Of a stretch of DNA of 64,000 nucleotides, positions 41,676 through 50,026 are shown piece by piece. The DNA lies in contig NZ_CP126256.1 in the NCBI RefSeq assembly GCF_003234265.2, positions 2,542,001 through 2,606,000 on the forward strand, written 5' to 3'. The notes beneath the pieces are model-generated. The model was not told the origin of the DNA, made no database searches, and saw only the letters and a list, made by a program, of their open reading frames with translations. This stretch comes from Curtobacterium sp. MCSS17_015. GTDB taxonomy: Bacteria > Actinomycetota > Actinomycetes > Actinomycetales > Microbacteriaceae. How positions within the stretch are numbered: position 1 is the first letter of the stretch; each line of letters starts with the position of its first letter. A program made the translations under genes and the position numbers.

Positions 41676-42230
41676 TCAGGCCCCCGTCGTGTCGAAAGCG
41701 CCAAACCAGGAAATGGCCGAGTAGGACTCGTCGCCAGTCGTAGATGCGTATGCAGTGAGGGTCACCTCGTACCCGATGGGGTCACCAGCCGAATACGTCA
41801 TGTCCCCGACCTCGGTAACTTCACCGGACGGGATGTAGGTGCGCTTGATGAAGTCGCCATCGATCACGTCGATGACAAAGGACTTTCGTCCACCGGTCTT
41901 CGACGGGTCGATCTTGAGTGAACCATCCGCCGCGACCGAAGCGCCGTAATAAAGCTGAACGGTCTCCTTCTTCGTCTCAATGAACGTCATGTTGAACGTC
42001 TGCGAAGACTCAGTGATGACCCGGCGGACGAGGGCGCTGTTCTGCCAAGCCCGGATGTCCTGAGGGGACTTGTCAAGCGTCTCGCTGATACCAGCGTCGC
42101 TGATATAGCCGAGGTTGATGAACAGCGGATCAAGAGCGCTGTCGTGCTCAGTCGGGGCAGCGGCGGTCGTCGGGGCGACGTAAACTCCGCCCGTCGTTCC
42201 CACCATCACGTTGGTTGCGTTGAGGGCCAC
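41676..42230 (-). CDS. Major tail (tube) protein
   Basis: 184 residues. TTGGVYVAPTTAAAPT near the start is typical of actinophage tail-tube proteins; IRAWQNSALVRRVITESSQTF and DGDFIKRTYIPSGEVTEVGD further support this. Start GTG 42230 is chosen over upstream ATG 42245 because GAAGGAG lies five bases before it. It precedes the chaperones and tape measure as expected. Confidence 0.8.
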   Translation of the reverse strand: MALNATNVMVGTTGGVYVAPTTAAAPTEHDSALDPLFINLGYISDAGISETLDKSPQDIRAWQNSALVRRVITESSQTFNMTFIETKKETVQLYYGASVAADGSLKIDPSKTGGRKSFVIDVIDGDFIKRTYIPSGEVTEVGDMTYSAGDPIGYEVTLTAYASTTGDESYSAISWFGAFDTTGA

Positions 42231-42310
42231 AAGGGCTCCTTCCATGAGGGGTATCGGGCGCGGTGGCCCCTGGTATCCCCAGCTCGGAGGGGAAGATTTC
42301 GGGTACACAA

Positions 42311-42338
42311 AAGGGGCACCTCACGTGAGGTGCCCCTT
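42311..42338 (-). terminator. Terminator after the GIY-YIG gene
   Basis: Self-complementary AAGGGGCACCTCAC/GTGAGGTGCCCCTT followed on the minus strand by TTTTGTGT. A good intrinsic terminator that would isolate the GIY-YIG insertion from the tail-tube gene; the tail genes would need read-through or another promoter. Confidence 0.8.
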
Positions 42339-42373
42339 CCGGTAGTTGCTAGGTGATAGCAGGCGGCAAAAGC

Positions 42374-42991
42374 CTAGCCAGCAGCGACGTCGAAGCGACG
42401 GATAGCGTATCCGTTACCCGATCGCGTCACTACCGCATTCAGTTCGGTTACTTGATCCAGCCACTTACCCTGCATCTCGGCCACAAGGCCGAACTGTTCG
42501 TGTCGCATCGATACAACAGGAGCACGTCGGCCAGCATGCTGGACGTACAGACCAGGCGTGTGCGCGATCCGGCTGGCGAGCTTTACGTGCTTCGGCATGG
42601 TGCGCACGAGAAGGGAATTACGTTCGCGTTCAAACGTGACGATCGATAGGGGCATTCTACCCTTTAACGTCTGCATCAGCTTGCCGGGACGATCTGCCGA
42701 CTGAGTCGCGGCGGCGAAGGCGTGATAGGCATCACTGAGCGCCGCATGATCGGGGTTGTGCTGCGTGTTGAACGGCGGCTGCCTGCGACTTATCTCTTCC
42801 CGTTCAGCAGCCAGGGCGCTTACCCGATTGGGGTAATGTTCGACTGCCTGGCGGTCCACGTACTTCCACCACGCTTTGTCCGCGTTGTGCTGAGTGTTGC
42901 GAGCCGACCGCTGTCCCGTGATACCGACGTACAGCAGTACGCCATCACGGTCGAAGTACCGGTAAAGGCTGGTTGGGGTAGACTTGTCCAT
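42374..42991 (-). CDS. GIY-YIG endonuclease
   Basis: 205 residues. LYRYFDRDGVLLYVGITGQR is the GIY-YIG core (Tyr, Tyr, Val-Gly-Ile), followed by WWKYVDRQAVEHYPNRVSALAAEREEI with the catalytic Arg/Glu positions. The C-terminal ~100 residues may be a DNA-binding part. AGGAG precedes ATG 42991. Inserted between the tail terminator and tail tube genes, with its own extended -10 promoter (43064-43069), leader hairpin and terminator: a free-standing homing endonuclease. Confidence 0.85.
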   Translation of the reverse strand: MDKSTPTSLYRYFDRDGVLLYVGITGQRSARNTQHNADKAWWKYVDRQAVEHYPNRVSALAAEREEISRRQPPFNTQHNPDHAALSDAYHAFAAATQSADRPGKLMQTLKGRMPLSIVTFERERNSLLVRTMPKHVKLASRIAHTPGLYVQHAGRRAPVVSMRHEQFGLVAEMQGKWLDQVTELNAVVTRSGNGYAIRRFDVAAG

Positions 42992-43019
42992 GCGCTGAAT
43001 CTCCTAAGGATTCGGTGTA

Positions 43020-43069
43020 GGCCCCGTGGTTGAGTGCTTCCAACACTCCCCGGGGCCGCTTTCATTCTA
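43020..43069 (-). promoter_or_regulatory. Promoter with conserved leader hairpin upstream of the GIY-YIG gene
   Basis: On the minus strand TGATAGAAT (extended -10, TAGAAT at 43069-43064) is followed within ~7 bases by a hairpin with GGCCCCG/CGGGGCC outer stem (43057-43051 with 43026-43020) and an inner GAGTG/CACTC stem. A very similar promoter-hairpin block occurs at 63427-63473. Confidence 0.6.
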
Positions 43070-43091
43070 TCAATGCAGGCCGACATTCGGG

Positions 43092-43502
43092 CTACAAATT
43101 GCGCCCGCGGTATTCGATCTCTAGCTGAGCGGTCTGCTTGTAGAACCCATCTGGTGCTGGGTCACTATTCGGCCCGCCATTGATGGATGCGTAAGTGATC
43201 GGCCGGCCGTCGACCATCCCGCCGGAACCGCGCGACGTAACCAGTGCGAGGACGAGCTCAATCAGGTCGGCCGTAGTGCCCTGGTCGTCGGTAATGACGT
43301 CGACAGTGACGTAGGAGGTGCGAAGCGTGTTGCCTGTGCCGCCGCCGGGGCTTGTCGTGAGGACTACGGCCCGGCGGCTAGCCGCCGACTTCTGATCGGA
43401 CACCTCAACCCCAGCCGCGTACAGCTCCGGACGGGACTGCAGCAGCCCGTCAAGCCGAACGATCAAGTGAGCGAGGAAATCGCCGTAGACGATGCCGTAC
43501 AC
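43092..43502 (-). CDS. Tail terminator/head-tail joining protein
   Basis: 136 residues: FLAHLIVRLDGLLQSRPELYAAGVEV and TGNTLRTSYVTVDVITDDQG..LIELVLAL resemble tail-terminator proteins. Position between the connectors and tail tube agrees. Function by position and pattern. Confidence 0.65.
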   Translation of the reverse strand: MYGIVYGDFLAHLIVRLDGLLQSRPELYAAGVEVSDQKSAASRRAVVLTTSPGGGTGNTLRTSYVTVDVITDDQGTTADLIELVLALVTSRGSGGMVDGRPITYASINGGPNSDPAPDGFYKQTAQLEIEYRGRNL

Positions 43503-43510
43503 GGTGCCTC

Positions 43511-43765
43511 CTAACGTTCCGTTGCGTTACTCAGAACCGAACGGATCGCGGCGACAAGGCGAGCGCGCTCATGCCATTCACCCTCCACGCGGAGGCGAAC
43601 ACGGGCACTCGCAGTGCCAACACCGGTGCGGATCGCGGTGATAGTCGCGCCAGGGATTTGGGCAGCGACCTGGTCGGCGTACGGACGCAGCTGCTGCTCG
43701 AGCTCCGGGGACGCCATGACAGTGCCGAATCCGCGACGGTTGATGACGACGCGAGACCTAGGCAT
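43511..43765 (-). CDS. HK97 gp10-like head-tail connector
   Basis: 84 residues, basic; VINRRGFGTVMASPELEQQLRPYADQVA and a ...RLVAAIRSVLS end, as in short gp10-like neck proteins. Overlaps the previous gene by eight bases. Small for the family. Confidence 0.55.
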   Translation of the reverse strand: MPRSRVVINRRGFGTVMASPELEQQLRPYADQVAAQIPGATITAIRTGVGTASARVRLRVEGEWHERARLVAAIRSVLSNATER

Positions 43766-44114
43766 TCGCGTACTCCTCGGACGACAGGTTCACGACGTTG
43801 CCAGGTGCCCACGAGTCGTAGAGGCGTGAAAACCCGACGGGCCGGTCCCAGTCCTGCGAGGCCCCGTCGATCGGGTACGTCTTACCGCGCACGATGAAAC
43901 GTGCAGTCGGTGCGACCTTCACTGTCGGCGGCAGGTAGAGGGTGAGGCCGCGGGTGTCGATGACCTGCCCCGTTGTCTCATCCACTGACGTCGCTCCCGG
44001 TGCGACCGCAACGTCAGTCACTTCAATCGCTACGTCGGCGAAGATCGGCTTGTTGTACCGATCTCGTCCGATTTCCACTCCGGGCGTGACCATAGTGACT
44101 GTTTCGCCGCTCAC
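43758..44114 (-). CDS. Head-tail stopper-type neck protein
   Basis: 118 residues, beta-rich: VEIGRDRYNKPIFADVAIEV, LTLYLPPTVKVAPTARFIVRGK, DGASQDWDRPVGF. Pattern and position match neck/stopper proteins of actinophages. GTG/ATG overlap with neighbours indicates coupling. Confidence 0.6.
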   Translation of the reverse strand: MSGETVTMVTPGVEIGRDRYNKPIFADVAIEVTDVAVAPGATSVDETTGQVIDTRGLTLYLPPTVKVAPTARFIVRGKTYPIDGASQDWDRPVGFSRLYDSWAPGNVVNLSSEEYANA

Positions 44115-44527
44115 ATCAGGCCCGCGTTCACTCGGAACGACCGGAAGCGCTGACGTGAGGCGGGGAACAGTCCGGCAATGTCGGCGGGAGCGATGTAGAT
44201 CATCCCTGTCGACAGTGCCGTGTCGATCGTCCCTGACTCTGTGAACGGCCCCTTCGTGCGGGACAACTGCCGGTACCCTTCCGGGTTCATCAGCACACGC
44301 TTCACCGAATTGACGACCGCGTCACGCATGATTGCGCCGATGAGAGGATCGGACTCTACGAGGGTGTCAGCGTCAGCGCCGCGCTGCCGAGCAATCATGC
44401 GCAGCTGGTTTGATGCCTGACCGAGCCACGCCTCTACAAGCGCCTCCTGGTCGCCGGTGAGTTCACCCCACACGGCGGCAACGTCATCGGGTTCTGCGAA
44501 CGGTGCGAGCGCTGCCGGGTCAGACAT
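44111..44527 (-). CDS. Head-tail adaptor (Gp19/Gp15-type)
   Basis: 138 residues, helical: DDVAAVWGELTGDQEALVEAWLGQAS, LIGAIMRDAVVNSVKRVLMNPEGY and KGPFTESGTIDTALSTGMIY are strongly typical of actinophage Gp19/Gp15/Gp42-like adaptors that attach to the portal. Confidence 0.8.
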   Translation of the reverse strand: MSDPAALAPFAEPDDVAAVWGELTGDQEALVEAWLGQASNQLRMIARQRGADADTLVESDPLIGAIMRDAVVNSVKRVLMNPEGYRQLSRTKGPFTESGTIDTALSTGMIYIAPADIAGLFPASRQRFRSFRVNAGLM

Positions 44528-44535
44528 GGTGGCTC

Positions 44536-44877
44536 CTACTCAGTGGGGATGCCCTGCTCCTGCAGTGCTTCGCGGATCTCAGTAGCAGTGGCGTCGCCTT
44601 CGACAGCGAAACCCTGCGCTAGCGCGTACGCGGCCCATGCCTTGGCGGAGGACCCGCGGCCTGCCTTGGGAGGAACACGCACCGTGGCGGGAGTCTCCGG
44701 CTCGGCCGCGCTGTCCGCGGTGTCACGGTTCCGGGCGACAGCGGCGGATGCGTTGGCCCAGACGTTGGGGTTCGTGATCTTCTTGACCGCCCACGCGGGC
44801 GGTTCGTCACCCGCGAGGAACACGTGAGTGACGAAAGTGTCATCGCGGACGATGACCGTGCAGTTCAGGACAGGCAT
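44536..44877 (-). CDS. Head-region protein with HeH/LEM-like C-terminus
   Basis: 113 residues. N-terminal beta strands (VLNCTVIVRDDTFVTHVFLA), a linker of Ala/Glu/Pro, then SAKAWAAYALAQGFAVEG and ATEIREALQEQG like a HeH/LEM helix pair. Such proteins are common between capsid and adaptor genes; role unknown. Confidence 0.55.
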   Translation of the reverse strand: MPVLNCTVIVRDDTFVTHVFLAGDEPPAWAVKKITNPNVWANASAAVARNRDTADSAAEPETPATVRVPPKAGRGSSAKAWAAYALAQGFAVEGDATATEIREALQEQGIPTE

Positions 44878-44899
44878 GTTTCCCTCCGTGGGGTACCGA

Positions 44900-44925
44900 C
44901 GGGGCCACCTGTGAGGGTGGCCCCG
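44900..44925 (-). terminator. Hairpin after the capsid gene (attenuator-like)
   Basis: 10-bp stem CGGGGCCACC/GGTGGCCCCG with 6-nt loop, 10 bases after the capsid stop. May lower downstream expression relative to capsid. Confidence 0.6.
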
Positions 44926-44934
44926 CCGAGCGAG

Positions 44935-45954
44935 CTACAGAACCTTCGCGGAGAGCGAGAGGTCGGCGTTCGCCAGAACCGGAAGCGCGATGGCATCCGA
45001 GATGACCTCGGCGATCATCGGCGGCTTGTCGTTTCGCCAGACTCCCGCGACGATGCCCGGCTGAGTGGCGTCGTCGATCGCGAAGTTCGGGTCGGTCGAG
45101 GTGAGGGTCTGGCCCCACCACGTACCACCGAGCTCAGTGCCACCGAAGTCGTCAACACCGACCGGAGCCGGGAGCAGAAGCAGCTTCGACTCGTCCAGCA
45201 CCTTGCCCGCCGACGTCTGACGGTCGTAGCGGATGATCGGCGGAAGGCCGTTACCCGCGAGGATCGCGTTGACATCAGCATCGGTAGCCGGCCGTGCGCC
45301 ACCGTTGAGGAGCTGGGTCTGGAACTGCGCACCCGACCCCAGCGCGCGGAGGCCCCGAGTCGACATCACAAGAGCACCAGGAAGCACACCGTTGTCGGCG
45401 ACGTAGGTGTCAACGAGCGACTGGAGGAACCCGAGACGGTCCGCCGCAGGGTCGGTCCACAGCGTCGGAGCGACCACATCATGCGAGGCGGAACGTCCGA
45501 AGCTGTCGTCGGTCTGGAAGTTGTCCTGATCGATCGTTGCCTTGCCCGTGTTGAGCACGGTTCCGCGCAGACGCTCAATCCGGTCGGCGACCGCGCGAAC
45601 AACCTGCCGCGTGGTGGCAAGAACGGCCTGCAGGACAGCGTCGTCAGAAGCCGCGCGCTGCCGAAGCTGCGCGTACTCGCTGACGGGGATGTTCTGCCCC
45701 AGCGCCGGCAGCTCGAGCGTGACACGACGGCCACCCTGCGTCTTGCCGACCTCGGGTGCCGCGTCGTACGCGCGGAACTTCGCCTCCTGCACAAGACCCG
45801 AACGGCCCGCGACAAAGCGAACCACCGTGTCAGCAACAGTGCGGTTGGGGAGGAACTGAGCGAGCGTGCCACGCGACTGCTCGTAGTCCTCCAGCGACGC
45901 CCGCGCATACCCAGTGAGGGTCGCGGGATCAATGACATCAGTCCAGAGAGCCAT
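44935..45954 (-). CDS. Major capsid protein (gpE-like)
   Basis: 339 residues. TLTGYARASLEDYEQSRGTLAQFLPNRTV near the N-terminus, LELPALGQNIPVSEYAQLRQRA and PPIIRYDRQTSAGKVLD are typical of the phage capsid-E family. ATG 45954 shares a base with the decoration-gene stop. The position after scaffold and gpD-like genes agrees. Confidence 0.85.
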   Translation of the reverse strand: MALWTDVIDPATLTGYARASLEDYEQSRGTLAQFLPNRTVADTVVRFVAGRSGLVQEAKFRAYDAAPEVGKTQGGRRVTLELPALGQNIPVSEYAQLRQRAASDDAVLQAVLATTRQVVRAVADRIERLRGTVLNTGKATIDQDNFQTDDSFGRSASHDVVAPTLWTDPAADRLGFLQSLVDTYVADNGVLPGALVMSTRGLRALGSGAQFQTQLLNGGARPATDADVNAILAGNGLPPIIRYDRQTSAGKVLDESKLLLLPAPVGVDDFGGTELGGTWWGQTLTSTDPNFAIDDATQPGIVAGVWRNDKPPMIAEVISDAIALPVLANADLSLSAKVL

Positions 45955-46325
45955 CAGGCTGCACCTCCAACGAACACGAAGCCGGCAGCGCCCGTCGTGG
46001 GGACGGTGAACGTGCCAGGCAGATTGGCGACGTTGATGATCCCGTGGCGGAGAACCGGCACAGGAGCGACAGCGCCACCGTCGACAGGGGCATCCGTGAG
46101 GATGAAGCCGAGCGCTTCACCTTCAGCGCCAGTGAAGGGCACAGTGGCACCTTCATCGGCCGCGTTCACGGCGGTGCCGGACGGGATATAGCCGTCCGGG
46201 TAGTGGGTAGCGGCGGTGAAAGCCGTGAGGGTCAGGGTGCTGGTTCGCGCGTTCGCGATTCCATGAGTAGACCCGAGCCACGACTGGTCACCGGAACCAA
46301 AAGTCTCCGAGCGGAGCTTAGGCAT
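45954..46325 (-). CDS. gpD-like head decoration protein
   Basis: 123 residues: SGDQSWLGSTHGIANARTSTLTL, YPDGYIPSGTAVNA, GFILTDAPVDGG and HGIINVANLPG fit the lambda gpD/bacteriophage head-decoration pattern. Trimeric stabiliser of the expanded capsid. Confidence 0.8.
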   Translation of the reverse strand: MPKLRSETFGSGDQSWLGSTHGIANARTSTLTLTAFTAATHYPDGYIPSGTAVNAADEGATVPFTGAEGEALGFILTDAPVDGGAVAPVPVLRHGIINVANLPGTFTVPTTGAAGFVFVGGAA

Positions 46326-46337
46326 GAGGTTTCCCTT

Positions 46338-46976
46338 CTAGGACTTGTTGGACTTGCTGTCCGTGAACAGCGATCGGCCAGCGTTCACACCCTTGCTGGG
46401 TGCGTCTGTGCCGCGGTCGCGGCCCTGGCCGAGGTCGACATGCCCCCTGGCGGGACCAGCCGACTCGGTTGAGTGCTCTTCCACCCACGCGGTGATCGCG
46501 TCGGTGTTTGCCGTGCCGTCCTTGATGAACTGCGAGCGGTCGAGGTCAAGGAGTGCCGATGCATCCGGGATGCGGCCTGCCAGCGCCTTCTCGAGCGCAC
46601 TCTTCACACGCTCGGCGGCGAGAACGGCCCGCACTTCGGAACGACCCGCCTCCTTGGCCTCTTCGATGGCCCTCTCCTCAGCGGTCTGGTTCTTCGCCTT
46701 CGCGTCGTCCAGCTCCTTCTGCAGGTCAGCGACCTGCTTCGGAGTGAGCCCACCGAACCCCTTGAGCTGATCCTCGAGTCGGCGTGCCTTGTTCTCGTGG
46801 AACGCGACCTGCTGTTCCGGCGTCATGTCCTTGACAGGAGTGTTCGCCGGGAACTTCGGCTCAGGATCGGTCTTGGGCTCCCCGCCGGCACCGAGGTCAT
46901 CATCGACCGGCGCAAAGAACCGGAGTCGGGATGGCGAGGTGGCGACGGCGTACGGGAACGGCTTACGGATGAGCAA
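46338..46976 (-). CDS. Scaffolding protein
   Basis: 212 residues from TTG 46976 (or 229 from ATG 47027). Acidic, coiled-coil rich (ARRLEDQLKGFGGLTPKQVADLQKELDDAKA), with an Ala/Glu-rich middle and low-complexity C-terminus, as expected of a scaffold before the capsid. GGGAG sits about six bases before TTG 46976, whereas the ATG has no ribosome-binding site; the same GGGAG is part of the repeat at 46985-46995. Confidence 0.75.
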   Translation of the reverse strand: MLIRKPFPYAVATSPSRLRFFAPVDDDLGAGGEPKTDPEPKFPANTPVKDMTPEQQVAFHENKARRLEDQLKGFGGLTPKQVADLQKELDDAKAKNQTAEERAIEEAKEAGRSEVRAVLAAERVKSALEKALAGRIPDASALLDLDRSQFIKDGTANTDAITAWVEEHSTESAGPARGHVDLGQGRDRGTDAPSKGVNAGRSLFTDSKSNKS

Positions 46977-46984
46977 TGTTGTCT

Positions 46985-47016
46985 CCCATGTCGGGTGTTG
47001 AAATCCCCATGACGGG
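46985..47016. promoter_or_regulatory. Tandem 11-bp repeat pair in the scaffold/XRE divergent region
   Basis: CCCATGTCGGG (46985-46995) and CCCATGACGGG (47006-47016), start to start 21 bases, in the 97-base gap between the divergent scaffold and XRE starts. A matching pair lies at 52169-52201 in the TerS/PrimPol gap. No third copy was seen. Likely operators. Confidence 0.6.
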
Positions 47017-47073
47017 GCGAACCGCATGAGCGGTGGTCTGGTGTTGTTCCTTGTTTCGCGCTAGACTCGCTCT

Positions 47074-47364
47074 ATGGAGCGACAGCGCGGAAACGGCATT
47101 GGCGAAGACGGCGAACGGATCGCAGGGAACATCTCGATGGTGCGGAAGACGCGCGGGATTGACTTGCGATACCTGTCCGCGGCAACCCGTGAAGCGGGCC
47201 GCTACATGTCACCATCGGCCCTGAGCAAGCTTGAGAACCTGGACCGAAAGATCGACGTAGACGATCTGTTCGTCCTCGCTGACGCGCTTGCTGTCAGCGT
47301 GGACGCGCTCCTGGGGCTCAGCGACCACGAGGTGGCAGTCCGAGTCCCATTGGCTAAGCGCTAG
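47074..47364 (+). CDS. XRE-family regulator inserted in the late operon
   Basis: 96 residues. HTH region MVRKTRGIDLRYLSAATREAG, MSPSALSKLENLDRKIDVDDL; single domain, no C-terminal sensor. Leaderless: TAGACT ends six bases before ATG 47074. On the opposite strand to all neighbours. Its stop overlaps the MuF-like stop within CTAG. Possibly a lysogeny-expressed regulator acting on the adjacent repeat pair. Confidence 0.75.
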   Translation: MERQRGNGIGEDGERIAGNISMVRKTRGIDLRYLSAATREAGRYMSPSALSKLENLDRKIDVDDLFVLADALAVSVDALLGLSDHEVAVRVPLAKR

Positions 47365-48155
47365 CGCAAGATCGTGTGGTGCTGATCGCGCCACGACAAA
47401 ACCGGACCAATCTCAGAATGGTTGTACGTGACGAGCAGGTCGGTGTAGTCGCCGCGGTCTTTGCCGCCGTCGATGTACCGAGCGCTGCGGTCCGATGCCC
47501 CAAACTCGTTCGTGATCGCGTCATGGATCGACTCGAGCCGTTCGGGGTTGATGATCTGCTCGTCGGGGTCGCCGTTGATCGGTCGAATTTGGCAGTCGCA
47601 GCCGGGGTGAATGGGGAGCAAGTTGCCGCGGTGGTACCGCTGCGTTGACGCAATGACACACAGGGAGCAGTTCTCCCGGCCCGTCAGGACCCGTTCGAAG
47701 CCGGCAGCGCCAGAACGATCGATCGCCTCACGCGCCGAGTGCGTCTTCGCCAACTGCTGCCCCGTGGCAACGAGAGACAGAAGACGCGCGCCACCAGCCG
47801 CGACGGCCGATGAAACCGTCGAACCTTCCGACAGCTTCGTCCGCATCTCCACGAACGGCCGCTGGTACGCGTCCTCAGCAGGGACGCCACGCAACGCTTC
47901 CGTTGACACGTCAGCCACCGGGCCCCGAACGATCGGCCCACCCTCAGCGGCAACCCGAGCGATGTACGCATCTGTCAGCTGGGCGATGCGTGCTTGCCCA
48001 GCCTCAACACGCGGCACCAACGCAGCGATGAGCCGTTCGGCGTCTTCGTCCCGCCACGAACCGAGCCCAGCCCAGTACCGCCGTGCGTAGTCGGTGACCC
48101 GCTTCCGCACGGCCAGCACCTGAGCGTCATAGTTCAAGTCAAGCCGCGTTGCCAT
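47361..48155 (-). CDS. MuF-like minor head protein
   Basis: 264 residues. The C-terminal half has GRENCSLCVIASTQRYHRGN and LPIHPGCDCQIRPI, the Cys/His pattern of the MuF C-terminal fold; helical N-terminus. Encoded right after the portal with 17-base overlap, the standard place for the portal-associated minor capsid protein that is ejected or stabilises the head. Confidence 0.8.
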   Translation of the reverse strand: MATRLDLNYDAQVLAVRKRVTDYARRYWAGLGSWRDEDAERLIAALVPRVEAGQARIAQLTDAYIARVAAEGGPIVRGPVADVSTEALRGVPAEDAYQRPFVEMRTKLSEGSTVSSAVAAGGARLLSLVATGQQLAKTHSAREAIDRSGAAGFERVLTGRENCSLCVIASTQRYHRGNLLPIHPGCDCQIRPINGDPDEQIINPERLESIHDAITNEFGASDRSARYIDGGKDRGDYTDLLVTYNHSEIGPVLSWRDQHHTILR

Positions 48156-49527
48156 CCGGAGCGACCTCCTGAGTCAGCAGCAGCTCGTCGGCGGCTTCCG
48201 CCTCAGCCTGATCAATCTCGGTCGGCGTCATCTGGTAGACCTCACGCATCGTCGTGCGCTTCGCCAGTACCGTGACCGCCTGAGATCCAGCAGATGCCTT
48301 GTCGGTGATCGAGTACCGCTCGCCGGGATTCCAGCCGACGATGATCCGCGACTTAACTGCCCGGTCCGTCTTCCCCGTGGCGAGGAAAGCCAGGTAGAAG
48401 ACGTCGACAAGCCCCTGCCCGGCGCGTGTCTGCTTGTCCTCGACCGCGAACGTCAGACCCTCACGGGTGAAGTTCGCGCCCTCCGCGGACTGGTTGTCCG
48501 GGGACAGCATCGGCAGTGGCCGCCGTGTCACAGCAGCGAGGTGCGAGATGTCGTCCTTCGTGGCGTTCAGAATGCCCTGAAGGTCCGCCTGGGAGGACTC
48601 CCACACCTTCGAGTTGAACGGCAGCTGCAGCCATGAGCCTGGGTCGGACGTCAGCACCTCATCGAGGTTGACCGGCTCGCCCTTGCCGTCGTCAGCTTCG
48701 TCTTCGTCGACCTGGATCGCTCGCTGCTTGTACGCCTGGTACAGGGCGATGATCATCCGGGTGTAGACGTCGTGGTTGATGCGGTCGAGGATGTCCAGGT
48801 GCGGCTCGAACTCTCCGACGCCCTTCCGGTTGCGGAAACGCACCACCGGCACGAACTCATGCGCGAGCTCTTCGCCGTCCTCCCCGCCGCGTCCCTCATC
48901 CCACGAGAACGCCGCGCCGGAGAACACGATGCCAGCACCCAGCGACTTGCGAGCACGCTTCGCCACATAGCGGCGCGCATTGCCACCACCGAGGGCAGCG
49001 CCAGACAAGTACAGGTACAGGTAGTCGACCGACTCGTCCGGATCGTGGAACGCCTTGACTGCAGCCCGCACTTCCGCCTGCCGCGCCGGGTTATGGATCG
49101 TCACGACCTGGCGCGGGTCCTCGCCCGTGATGACAGCGTTACCCTCTTTGTCCGTACCCACGATCATGTACGCGTCGCCCATGGCAAGCATGTTCTCGAG
49201 CACCTCGGAGAACTCGACATCCATGCCGTTTTCGAGCCACATGTCCCACGCCTCAGAGTCCGGCTTCTCACCGGACACTGACGTGCGAATGTCGCGGACG
49301 CTGACGCGCTCCCGCAGAGAGCCCACAATCAGCTCGGCCATGTTCGTTCGCGCCTGACGCTGCACCTTACGAAACGCCTCAGTAGCGGCCACATTCGACG
49401 TCGGGAGCGGCGGATTCCCGTCGTGGTAGTCCGCCAGCTTCTGCAGGCGAGCCACACGACCCTCACGCTTCCGGCATGCCTTGAGCAGCCACCAGCCAGG
49501 AGCTCCTTCGACTGTTACGTCGATCAT
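48139..49527 (-). CDS. Portal protein (SPP1 gp6-like)
   Basis: 462 residues. VQRQARTNMAELIVGSLRERVSV, GDAYMIVG, VVRFRNRKGVGEFEPHLDILDRINH, LAAVTRRPLPMLSPDNQSAEGANF are typical gp6-like portal segments (stem, wing and clip). Forms the dodecameric DNA channel. Downstream of the terminase and HNH genes. Confidence 0.9.
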   Translation of the reverse strand: MIDVTVEGAPGWWLLKACRKREGRVARLQKLADYHDGNPPLPTSNVAATEAFRKVQRQARTNMAELIVGSLRERVSVRDIRTSVSGEKPDSEAWDMWLENGMDVEFSEVLENMLAMGDAYMIVGTDKEGNAVITGEDPRQVVTIHNPARQAEVRAAVKAFHDPDESVDYLYLYLSGAALGGGNARRYVAKRARKSLGAGIVFSGAAFSWDEGRGGEDGEELAHEFVPVVRFRNRKGVGEFEPHLDILDRINHDVYTRMIIALYQAYKQRAIQVDEDEADDGKGEPVNLDEVLTSDPGSWLQLPFNSKVWESSQADLQGILNATKDDISHLAAVTRRPLPMLSPDNQSAEGANFTREGLTFAVEDKQTRAGQGLVDVFYLAFLATGKTDRAVKSRIIVGWNPGERYSITDKASAGSQAVTVLAKRTTMREVYQMTPTEIDQAEAEAADELLLTQEVAPDGNAA

Positions 49528-49538
49528 GCAAGCCTCCC

Positions 49539-50015
49539 CTACCGAGTTCGTCTATTCGCGCTCTTCTTACAGGCCAAGCAGCGACGCTTCTTGCCTTCGT
49601 AACGGACGTTTTCTTCAGAGAACTCATGCCCGCGCACGCAATGCGTTTTGCGGGCATTCTGTGCGGCCACGCCGCTACTTCGGAGCACATTCTCGCGGGG
49701 AGAAACAACCTTCAGGTGGCTTGGATTAACGCACGCCCGGTGTAGACAGGGATTACCTGCGCACTGCCGCGGATTATGGCACTGGTGGTCAACCTGCGCA
49801 CCCGCGGGAATCGAAGTCCCCGTTGCCTGCAGCAAGAACCGATGAGCAAACTTGCTCCGACCGTCAGAGCGAGGGGCTACGCCGTAGATGCCGTATCCGT
49901 CAGCAGACACCTGCCCCGACCATGTCCAGCACCCCGTGGCCATAACAACCACCTTGCGCCAAAACAGGTCTCGAATACGTGGGTCGCCATATTCGACCGT
50001 AGTGTCGATCGACAT
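49539..50015 (-). CDS. HNH endonuclease between terminase and portal
   Basis: 158 residues. HNH core: FAHRFLLQATG, GAQVDHQCHNPRQC, HRACVNPSHLKVVSPREN with zinc cysteines. A C-terminal CVRGHEFSEENV..RRCLACKKS adds a second zinc ribbon. Free-standing homing-type nuclease inserted in the packaging module. Confidence 0.85.
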   Translation of the reverse strand: MSIDTTVEYGDPRIRDLFWRKVVVMATGCWTWSGQVSADGYGIYGVAPRSDGRSKFAHRFLLQATGTSIPAGAQVDHQCHNPRQCAGNPCLHRACVNPSHLKVVSPRENVLRSSGVAAQNARKTHCVRGHEFSEENVRYEGKKRRCLACKKSANRRTR

Positions 50016-50026
50016 TCAGACCCCCT